A stretch of DNA of 20,330 bases, taken from positions 7,693 through 28,022 of the forward strand of contig NW_003546784.1 in NCBI RefSeq assembly GCF_000090795.2, given 5' to 3'. Both the position numbers and the translations under genes were made by a program. Below, piece by piece: positions 1 to 8,600 of the stretch (positions are counted from its first letter, which is position 1; every line of letters starts with the position of its first letter). Origin of the DNA: Amphimedon queenslandica (Eukaryota; Porifera; Demospongiae; Haplosclerida; Niphatidae). Below the pieces are notes generated by a model. The model was not told the DNA's origin, did no database searches, and saw nothing but the letters and a program-made list of their open reading frames with translations.

Positions 1-47
1 AGACTGATGAGGAATGAGGTTAATTACTGGAACCTTGTCATTAGGAA
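1..47 (-). CDS. Ig gene exon 14 (partial): start of a further type C Ig domain
   Basis: After an acceptor CTTTTAG (54-48), the frame continues as IPNDKVPVINLIPHQS to the window edge. Its first residues match the start of exon 13 (IPNGN). It is too short to show the Ig cysteines, so this rests on splice phase and similarity to exon 13. Confidence 0.7.
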
Positions 48-3000
48 CTAAAAGGAACAGAGAATATACAACTATAAAATGGAGTAATTTACTTTTAATA
101 AAAATTATAGTTGAATATCTGATATTATCACTTGGTAGGACAAATGAATGTTTAGTACTTGATACATTGTACTTGCAAGTATATTGTCCAGCATCAGATA
201 ATGACACATTATTGATAGTGTAGCTGATAGTGTGTTCAGTATTATTATTGATACCAGTATATGAGTGTAGAGTGTGATTAGAGGAATTGAGCCATTGTAT
301 GTTCACATTAGTAGCAATATCAACAAGAGGAGAGTGTGGATAAGTGACAGAGCAAATGAGGCTAATACTGTCACCAACAATATAATAAGAAGACAACGGA
401 GCAATTGATGGATAATTATTACCATTAGGAACTATCAATATAAAATACACATGATAATGGTGTTAATAAAAATAAAGCAAAACTCACTTTTAATTGTTAC
501 AATAGTGACTCCTGTTCTGACATCACTTGGTATAATATAAGGATTGTTAGTGGTACTATTGAGATAATATGTACAACTATATTCTCCAGCATCAGATAGC
601 TTTATATTAGTGAGAGTATAATTGAAATATTTTTTGTATGGATAAATAGAATATTGCTGGTTAACAATTGTATTTGAACTCCATTTAATATTGACAGCAG
701 TATCAATATCAACCAGTGGTGAGTTAGGCTCAGTAACTTTACAAGAGAGAGTAACTTTATTACCAACTTCATAATAGGATGGTATAGGATTGAGAATCAG
801 TGATGTACTGTGAATTGGAACTACAGTAATGAAATGTAAATTAGTTGATAATGATGGCTCAAATTACTACTAATGAGAATGTATTATAGATCTCATGATG
901 TAACTTACTTTTAATATTTACTTCAGTAATAGCTGATTTAACATCACTTGGTTCAACAAATAAATTGTTACTACGAATAAAGGAACAAACATATTCTCCT
1001 GTATATGATAATTTGAAATTAGTGAAGGGAATGTTTAAAGATAGTTTGTGACTACCAGTGGCACCAATATCAACTACACTTGACCTAATGATCCTTTTGT
1101 TGTGTGTGATGTTAACAGTACCCTTAGTAGCAATAGGAGGTGATAATTGATAAGCAGTAATCATACAAGTTGCATTAAAACTGTCTCCAGCTGTATATTC
1201 ATTCAATAGAGACATACTAACGGCATCTCTAGAATTATCGACTACAAACAAACGACATAAAGGAAAACAGGTTAGTGATATAATACTTACTTTTCATCGT
1301 AACTTGTACATTATTTGATGTCATACTCCTAACTGATTGTTCTCCTATCCATGCTACACAAGTGTAATTACCAAGTGTTGATACTGGAGTTGATGATGTT
1401 ATTGGACTGAACCTCAGTGTACTAATAAATGATGTATTAGTAACAGACACAATGGGTAGTATAGATACTCCTTCACTGTCTGATACTAGTCTGTTCTCAT
1501 TACCATTGTCTCTATACCAGGATACATTAACTATACTGTTAATATCAGTGTTAGTAGCAATATGGCACTCCAACTGTTGAAAAGTATTTGATAAAATTAA
1601 TGTGTCAATGTTAGTCACCACTGTCTTTATAAATGTATCTATTAAAAAGTAATAAATTAATATATTATTTATACTGACAGTACCTTTCACTGTAACTGAT
1701 ACATTTATTTGTTGAAAAGGACAGTTATTTGGATTTTTACCAATTAGTATACTACAAATATACACTGTATTGTTGATTGACTGATCCACTGTTAATATGA
1801 GAGGATTTGTAAATGCTTTACCAGATGTATGTTCTTGCCATGCTACCACGACTTCTGAATCATCATAATTGTAACCTAATGTACAATCATACTCTCTAAC
1901 ATCTCCTAGTCTTAAATCAGCATCAAAAGAAATATTTATGACATTAACTAAATGAAAACATTTATACACTTTGATTTTGATTTTAGACTAACCTTTAACA
2001 CAAAGATCCAATTCATTACTTATAACAGTGTCATTACCATCAATGCTAGCTCCACACAGATATTCTCCAGCATCAGAGAATTGAACACTAGTAATATTCA
2101 GTGTTGTTACTAGACTCTTACTGTCACCATTAATCATCAGTTGCGTCCTCCTATCACTAATATCAGTGCTATACTGATACCAGTAATGATTCATGAATGA
2201 TGTATCAGGACCTATCCCAGTATTAAGACTGATAGTACAGGTCAATACTACTGTAGAGTTGATAAAACTGACTATTGAAGAGGGTAATACAGTCACTGAA
2301 CTGATATAAGTAACTACAACATGTAACAATAAATATAATTAGTTACAATTTTCTGGATTCTTACCTTTCATTCTAAAAGTAATGACCTGCGATTGAGTAC
2401 TACAGTCAGAAGGATTAGTCTCAATTATAATTGTACAAGTATATTGTGTATTATTATGTGATGGTAGTATTGATGGTATCATTAGTGTATTATTGTTACT
2501 ATAAATAGAACCATTAGTAAGTAGCCAGGATACTGATACTCCAGTAGGTACTGCTCCAGTGATACAATCAATTGAATAATACTGACCAAGGGATAGTTCT
2601 TCTGTTACTGATGGTAGTGTCTCATTAACTGTATAAAAAATATTAATAGCATATACGCTATTTTGCGACACATTATACCTGTTACACATAAATTGATATT
2701 GTCAGTAGTTACATTAGAATCAATCCCAGCATTACAATGATATACTCCAGCATCAGATACTTTTATTGAATTAATAGTAAGTACTGAAGTAAAGACAATG
2801 TCATATTCTCTCATTAATGAACTATATTGTGTAATAATACTCATATCATGATACCAAGTGACACTGGGCTGCATACCAGGACCAACAGGAGTATTGAGAA
2901 GAATGAAACAATCAATTTTTACTGTTGAATTGATTAAAATCAATAATTGAGAAGTCATCACAATCGAGCTCACATATGTCCCTAAATTTAATTTTGAATA

Positions 3001-5008
3001 TAAAGAAGGATCATTCTTAATTTGTTAATCAGTACTTTTAGTATCAATGGTAATCATCTTGTTGTCTGGTGAACAAGTCACTGGGTTGGTATCCACTTCT
3101 ACAGTACAAGTATATTCAGTGTTGTTAAGTGATGGTACCACATTAGGTAGTATTAATGTATTATTGTTACTGACAATAGCACCCTCTGAATCAGTCCAAT
3201 TTATGGATCTTATGATAATTCTGTTGAGTGATGAGAGATCCATGCACTGTATTGTTGCACTATATCCCAGTGGTAAGTCTGTGTATTTATCATTGTCTTG
3301 ATTAAAGGGAACAAGATCTACAAAACCATAATGAATTTATAACATAAATGTATACCTTTTAAACACAAGGGTTTTAAATCAGACAATACACTATTAGATC
3401 CATTAATTGATGCATTACAAGTATATACTCCAGCATCAGTTGGTGAAACCTGTGTTAATGTCAGGATACTATTAAATGTTGATAATGAACCATTAATACT
3501 GATATTATCTGTTACAATTATTTTATTATTCTTAAACCAGTTCACTACAAGTGAAGAAACATCAGGACCAATAGCATTAGTGAGACTAATAGTACACACT
3601 ATTGATACATCATCACCAATGACATAAGATGATAATGATTGGACAGTAACAGATGAGACACTGGTATCTGTAATAAACATTAATAACTAATCTACTATGA
3701 TCAACTAACCTAATACACTAATAGTAATAGACTCTGTCAAACTCATAGCCAGTAAATCTGATGATACTACACAAGTGAATGTGTTGTTATTATGAAAGAG
3801 CATCACTGGATTAATGATCAGTTCATTGCTATCAGTATTGAATGATGATGAATGCCATTTTACTTCACTGTTAGGGATGGAGGGCAGTGTAGTACAGTTA
3901 ATACTGACACTACGACCAACAGTGAGGTCAGTATATTGACCAGTAACAATGATATCAGGTACTAAAAGGATTCAATAAATTAAAATTGAGTATAATTTTT
4001 ATTTCACTTTAGAAAAAAGGATCGATTTACATTATATTTGGATATTATCAGGGGCGTATCCAGGAATATAAGGAGATCATAGATATGGGTGCTGAGGGCG
4101 CGCGAAGCGCACCACAATTTTGGCCACACCCGCTTTTACGGCGGTAAAACGGCCTTTTCCTGCATTTTTGTCAATTACGGGTGGGGCCAAGATCATTTCA
4201 AGCATGCTGGCATGCAAGCTGCCATGTACTGGTACTTCTGATTGCTCCTTAAAGCACTGGAAACTGCTGAAATCATGATCAGGGGGCTAGATAACTTTGT
4301 TAGGAGGCTTGGTAGTGATGCAAGAGTCCAGGATTTGAGTAATTTTTTCTGAGCCCAGCCATGAGGGGGTGCTCAAGCCCCCTCAGCCCCCCCCCTAAAT
4401 ACGCCTCTGATTATTTACTTTTCATTATTAAAGAAATGCTTCCTGAACCACAAGTATAGTTTCCAGTATCAGTGCTCCTCACTTCTTGTATAGTCAGTGT
4501 ACCACTAGTAGTATTGATATTGTAATGAGCATAATTACTAATATTAGCTCCATTAAGTTTCCACTGTATTGTATCATTTAATGTACAATGTAAGGTTACA
4601 CATTCACCAATTGATACACTTGTTTCAATACTGGAGTTTCCATTTGATGATACAATTTGCTTACACGTAGCTATAAAGTATAAAAATTACAAGCATAATT
4701 GTAGTCTTTTGATATGACATACCCCCGGTAACTATTGAGGATTTATGATGAGTATGCATGCACCATAATATATGAATGATGGTTAACTTGAAATACACAA
4801 GTTAGTACAAGCTTAATGTATACTGGGTATTGACATTGAAAATTATGTGGCAGTGAAATTTAAATATCTCTATATATTGTTGTAAAATGAATACAGAATA
4901 AAGTTCATTTCATACTTTAAATAAGTACATGACTATACATTTACCTTCACAATTTGAAAGTGTAACTATGATCAATAATATTAACAAAGGAGAGAAGCAA
5001 TACTCCAT
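1..5008 (-). CDS. Large secreted or membrane immunoglobulin-superfamily protein, 5' part (exons 1-14, last one partial)
   Basis: Spliced CDS on the minus strand, in transcript order: 5008-4945, 4670-4419, 3961-3710, 3667-3356, 3317-3036, 2981-2679, 2628-2365, 2313-1993, 1947-1684, 1638-1291, 1241-909, 820-488, 431-93, 47-1 (continues off the left edge). Seen: a signal peptide, then twelve complete Ig domains, one per exon, each with the B-strand Cys and an F-strand YxC, usually as DAGxYxC; about 1,238 codons in the window. All junctions are phase 1, so every Ig exon is a symmetric 1-1 module. Many N-x-S/T sequons suggest a glycosylated extracellular protein. No transmembrane segment or kinase is visible because the 3' end is missing. 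Adhesion or recognition at the cell surface is inferred; sponge aggregation, adhesion or receptor-kinase ectodomains are all possible. Domain repeats and intron structure are certain; the molecular function is not. Confidence 0.93.
93..431 (-). CDS. Ig gene exon 13: Ig domain 12 (type C)
   Basis: 113 codons, phase 1-1. Core residues are the Cys in LICSVT, the Trp in VNIQW and SDAGQYTC. The donor is GTAAAT just left of 93. The next exon begins with nearly the same residues (IPN), so the type C array continues. Confidence 0.92.
488..820 (-). CDS. Ig gene exon 12: Ig domain 11 (type C)
   Basis: 111 codons, phase 1-1. Core residues are the Cys in LSCKVT, the Trp in VNIKW and SDAGEYSC. It is strongly similar to exon 13, including SPLVDI, YY-VG and IPSDV or LPSDN. 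Confidence 0.92.
909..1241 (-). CDS. Ig gene exon 11: Ig domain 10 (type C, no core Trp)
   Basis: 111 codons, phase 1-1. The Cys in NATC and YTGEYVC are present, but the C-strand Trp seen in exons 12 and 13 (VNIxW) is replaced by His in VNITHN. It is the same length as exon 12 and shares the PSDV-T-I ending, so the domain assignment is firm. Confidence 0.9.
1291..1638 (-). CDS. Ig gene exon 10: Ig domain 9
   Basis: 116 codons, phase 1-1, the longest Ig exon here. Core residues are the Cys in QLEC, the Trp in VSWYRD and LGNYTC. It has only the two canonical cysteines and marks the end of the A/B cassette region. Confidence 0.92.
1684..1947 (-). CDS. Ig gene exon 9: Ig domain 8 (type B)
   Basis: 88 codons, phase 1-1. 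Core residues are the Cys in EYDC, the Trp in VAWQEH and NNTVYIC, plus an extra Cys in NPNNC. It is the same length as exon 7. The following intron is 45 bp and open in frame. Confidence 0.92.
1993..2313 (-). CDS. Ig gene exon 8: Ig domain 7 (type A)
   Basis: 107 codons, phase 1-1. Core residues are the Cys in VLTC, the Trp in HYWYQ and SDAGEYLC, plus an extra terminal Cys in LCVKG. It is closely related to exon 6 and exon 4, which suggests tandem duplication. Confidence 0.92.
2365..2628 (-). CDS. Ig gene exon 7: Ig domain 6 (type B)
   Basis: 88 codons, phase 1-1. Core residues are the Cys in SIDC, the Trp in VSWLL and NNTQYTC, plus an extra Cys in NPSDC. The SNNNTL-I-P stretch closely matches exon 5. 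Confidence 0.92.
2679..2981 (-). CDS. Ig gene exon 6: Ig domain 5 (type A)
   Basis: 101 codons, phase 1-1. Core residues are the Cys in KIDC, the Trp in VTWYHD and DAGVYHC, plus an extra terminal Cys in LCVTG. It shares the IN-ST-V start before the first Cys and the GPxxQ/D stretch with exon 8. Confidence 0.92.
3036..3317 (-). CDS. Ig gene exon 5: Ig domain 4 (type B)
   Basis: 94 codons, phase 1-1. Core residues are the Cys in TIQC, the Trp in SINWTD and NNTEYTC, plus an extra Cys in NPVTC. The acceptor is at 3319-3318 and the donor is a GTACTG at 3035-3030, weaker than its neighbours. Confidence 0.88.
3356..3667 (-). CDS. Ig gene exon 4: Ig domain 3 (type A)
   Basis: 104 codons, phase 1-1. 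Core residues are the Cys in SIVC, the Trp in VNWF and DAGVYTC. A third cysteine sits at the C-terminal edge (LCLKG). Exons 6 and 8 share the NxxxGPD spacing before the Trp and the LCxxG end. The upstream intron is 42 bp and the downstream one 38 bp. Confidence 0.92.
3710..3961 (-). CDS. Ig gene exon 3: Ig domain 2 (type B)
   Basis: 84 codons, phase 1-1. Core residues are the Cys in SINC, the Trp in VKWH and the Cys in NNNTFTC. It resembles exons 5, 7 and 9 in its NNNTFTC region but lacks their extra NPxxC cysteine. Confidence 0.9.
4049..4409. mobile_element. hAT-like MITE in Ig gene intron 2
   Basis: The element has imperfect terminal inverted repeats: left CAGGGGCGTATCCAGG, right (read inward) CAGAGGCGTATTTAGG. 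The flanks repeat ATTAT (4044-4048 and 4410-4414). It is visibly more GC-rich than its surroundings and has no coding capacity. The CAGRGGCG terminus is typical of hAT-derived MITEs, although hAT normally makes an 8-bp duplication and only 5 bp are visible here. Confidence 0.75.
4419..4670 (-). CDS. Ig gene exon 2: Ig domain 1
   Basis: 84 codons, phase 1-1. Visible Ig landmarks are the B-strand Cys in LHC, the C-strand Trp in IQWK and the F-strand STDTGNYTC. Two further Cys lie near the start (ATCK, GEC), so this domain may hold an additional disulfide. The following intron is the only long one in the Ig array because it carries a MITE. Confidence 0.9.
4945..5008 (-). CDS. Ig gene exon 1: initiator Met and signal peptide
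   Basis: The ATG at 5008-5006 opens MEYCFSPLLILLIIVTLSNC, a short N-region followed by a hydrophobic core and a polar end, as in a signal peptide. The exon is 64 nt and ends in phase 1 at a GTAAAT donor (4944-4943 onward). The frame continues into the first Ig exon across a 274-bp intron (4671-4944). This ATG is chosen because the signal peptide follows directly. Confidence 0.88.
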
Positions 5009-5537
5009 CTTGCTAGGGCCCAACAGAGCCTCAGACCACAGTTGTGCTATTCTGGTTGGTCAGGTGCACAATAGGGAGGGACTGTGGGTTGAATAGATAA
5101 TTGTTAACAATAACTCACTGGATTGTTTCCCTATATGGGGATGATGTTTGCACACCTGGAGTTAACATAAGAAAATAAACTATCATAATATTCAAATTGT
5201 GTACCTCATCACTCTCTCAATTACACATCCATAGTTGATATGTTGAAATCAAGGCACACTATACGGCTTGGTACTTGGCGATCTATAATCAGTTATAGTA
5301 CGGCAATGACCATTGACAAACAAGAGTACTGATATATGCATGCAGTTGCGACCTTGTTGTCATGAAACTATACTTTACACTGAGCAACAGATCTACTATA
5401 AACAACAACATTAGCTGCAAAAAAATAATTATGATTTTTAGTATCATGAACAAACAGTACACTCACGCAAAACGTGGGCGTATCTACTCTCCATCACGTG
5501 ACTTTCCATGACGTCATATGGTACCACGTGCTAGTTC
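5009..5537. promoter_or_regulatory. Divergent intergenic region between the Ig gene and SMC5
   Basis: The two start codons (5008 minus, 5538 plus) are separated by 529 bp. Near SMC5 lie CACGTG at 5495-5500, TGACGTCA (CRE/ATF consensus) at 5509-5516 and CACGTG (E-box) at 5525-5530. No TATA box is obvious on either side. The sites are seen directly; their use as a promoter is inferred. The rest is AT-rich, with nothing else recognised. Confidence 0.5.
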
Positions 5538-5677
5538 ATGGCGGGTAACACGAAGGGAAAGAAGAGGAACTCGTCCCTCGTTCCTGTACCTCTAGCAGAA
5601 GCAAGACTTCTAGGACCAGGTGAAGATGTCTGCTTTAGACATGGAGCCATTAGGAAACTAGTACTACATAATTTCCT
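5538..5677 (+). CDS. SMC5: SMC5 exon 1: N-terminus and first head strand
   Basis: The exon encodes a basic N-terminal tail (GKKRN) and then GAIRKLVLHNFL, the first strands of the SMC head. It ends in phase 2 at a GTAAGTG donor, and the split Leu is completed by exon 2. Confidence 0.93.
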
Positions 5678-8600
5678 GTAAGTGTACTAACTAACAAGTA
5701 GTTGATGACATTCCGCCATTTTTTTACACTAGCACTTTTGATAATATTGTCCTGGAACCATCACCTCAACTCAATTTAATAGTTGGACCAAACGGTGAGC
5801 ACCTCTCATTTATTTTCTTCTCATTTACACTCAAAAAATTCCCGGATCACAAAAAATACGGCACTGTGGCAGGGGGTGTGGCTAAATGAAAACTATGCCC
5901 TAATTTTAATGGTGCCGTCTTCTTTGTGACCCAATTTTTGACCTTTTTGTTAAGTTAATTTTTGTAGGTACTGGTAAATCAAGTCTTGTTTGTGCCATAT
6001 GCCTTGTACTCTGTGGCAATACCTCTATCCTTGGACGAGCAAAAGACGTGAGTCTTCTACTTGCGTCATGTGATAGTCAGCTGACCTGGTTGACCTCGTT
6101 TTATTTGTAGTTGAAGGATTTTGTGAAGAGTGGCCCAGCAAAGGAAGGATATGTTGAGATTACAATGTAAGGATATTAAAGTATATATACATGTACATGT
6201 AGTCATGTACCCTTGTAAGATAGTATTGAATTGTCATGTGTACATGTACACATGTACACATACATGTATTGTCATCCCTTTATGCCTACCAAAGCACTTT
6301 ACTGTGTTTCTGAACCTAATCACGGAATGTGCTAAAGTTTTGAGTCATATGGTCTGTATTAGGCCTTGCTTAATGCTTACTACATGTATCATATAAACTG
6401 TACATGTACATGTAGTGGTAAAAATCTATACAGTTTTATTTTGGCAATTTGCAGTAAATTGATGATATGATTGTCATAATACCTTTTACCATTTAGCCTC
6501 CTTTGAGTGACACAATTGCCAATATACACAGTGTACATGTAATCCTTGCAATCATAGAATCACTAATTTTAAGAGCCACAAAAACCCCCAGTTGTTATTT
6601 AATTATAATGTACATAATATGATAAAGATGTACATATACATGCATGCATGCATGCATGCATGCACAAACTTATTTTTTATTTAATTTATATCATTTCTTT
6701 CTTTCTCTCTTAACTATTCTTTCTCTCAGTCATCACAGAAGTGGTAACCATCCCACCATCAGGAGGCATATATTCAAGGACAGGAATAATTCAAAATGGC
6801 TTCTTAATGGAGTTGACAGGAGAGAAATGGAGGTGGGCATTAAATAGAATTAAAATGCTTTAGTTGTGCATTTGGTGGGAAAATTTTAGCTTTACAGTAT
6901 TAGAGTTTTAGGTAGGGCTGATACGAATAGTGAGATATTCGAATATTCGTTCGTTAAAGCAATATTTGAATAGTTTTTTTGCTATTCGAACTATTCGCCT
7001 AATAAAATTATTAATGGTTATTGCAATAATTAATGACCACACCCACTGCGTGTCACCTGCACAGGCTGCTTTCTTAGTCTGTTTCTTGGTCTGTTTACTT
7101 ATCAACTCGCTAAATACTGATGCTGTGGCCAGGGAAAGTGGTTCTCAATCTCCAAGAAACCTTGTTTGGCATCACTTTGAAAAGTTTAATACCAAAAAGG
7201 TAGTTTATAATCATTCAGCAATAACAGTTCAATTATTCGAATATTCGTTCATTTAGCATGCCAATTATTCGAATAGTAAAAAATACTATTCGTTTCAGCC
7301 CCAGTTTTAGGACTGTGCCAACAAGTTTTTGGGGGTTTAATTTTGCGGTTGTGTAATGATTCACAAAAAAACTTTATATGAAAATAATGCACTTATTTTT
7401 GGTAGAATATGCGTTAAATATATTTTCGAGAAATGTTTATTTGGACGAGGCGACTAGACATTTGTGTCATAAATACTGCGTTTATACATGTAATTATGTT
7501 TGGCTGATATGGTAGTAATGGTACTAAGTATAAATACATGTAGAACATGTTTTAGTGATATTTTTAAACTGCATGTAATTTGCGTGATTTAAGGGCTACT
7601 ATGTACATTGTACATGTACATGTATTTGTACATGGTGCTATATACATGTAAATTATTTTATTTCTTTTCAAAAGGTTAAAGATCTTGTGAAGAGTTTGAA
7701 TATACAACTGGAGAACAAGTGCCAATTTCTGCCACAAGTGAGTGAAAAAGTAACTGTATAGTTTGAAGGCTCCCATATTTGATGAGCATATGTTCTCCAA
7801 GATTTCCCACTGGATTTTTACATAGTGCTCATGCAGCTTCTTGTCAGTGGAAGACCCTCTACTATAGCACAACAGGGTATTTTGGCAAAAATTACAAGAA
7901 GAGAATTCTTCATTTTTATAATTTTTTCTGAAGCGTATACATGTACTTATGCTATGTCGAAAATTTGAGCTGATTTCTATTGAAATTCGATTTTTTATGA
8001 ATTTTTAAAGTTGCTCCAAAATTTAACAAAGCCCATGTTCTGTAGTTAGTACAGTGTTTTTTTTGCCAAATTTCGTCAAAAATTACTACAAGAGAATTCT
8101 CCATTTTTATAATGTATCTTGATGCATGTACTTGTGCTTATGTTGTGTATAAGGTTTGAGCTGATTCCAATCAAAATTGGATTTTTATTCATTTTTAAGT
8201 TGCTCCAAATGCCATTTAATTACTACATGTACATGTACATATAGTCCCTATCAGTTCAAAGCATTCTCTTCAGCTCACTTAGCATGTTTTTATTGTTTTT
8301 GTGGGGAGCCCTTTCCTTCTCACCAAGAATTCAACCCCAAAATAATAAAATAATAGTTAGGAAATACATGTACATGTACATGTAAATGTTTTTATTGATA
8401 TAATGTCAATAATTTGATGTACGTGCATGTAATTTAAAATTATGTTTTAGGATAAAGTGGTTGAGTTTGCAAAGTTAGACTGCTATCAACTGTTGGAAGA
8501 GACAGAGAAAGCTGTGAGTGGTCATATGTTAATTAGACTACTAGCTATTAATATCAATAGATTGGTACTGATGACATGTACTCGATGCATCAAAGACTGA

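Larger units (their letters stand above)
5678..6110 (+). other. SMC5 introns 1-3
   Basis: Three short GT-AG introns (5678-5732, 5795-5967, 6048-6110). The middle one holds a GC-richer stretch near 5843-5890. Nothing else was recognised. Confidence 0.7.

Noticed and set aside
14..223. 69-codon plus-strand frame
   Set aside because: It lies across exons 13 and 14 and an intron of the minus-strand Ig gene. It is antisense shadow with no family resemblance.
3047..3301. 84-codon plus-strand frame
   Set aside because: It is entirely antisense to Ig exon 5, whose domain motifs and splice sites are clear.
6130..6396. 88-codon frame in SMC5 intron 4
   Set aside because: It runs through TACATG repeats, giving His/Val/Tyr/Met repeats, and overlaps SMC5 exon 4 in another frame.
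6930..7256. 108-codon frame (and a 65-codon antisense one)
   Set aside because: Both lie inside the hAT MITE and are unlike any transposase. The element has terminal repeats but no coding signal.
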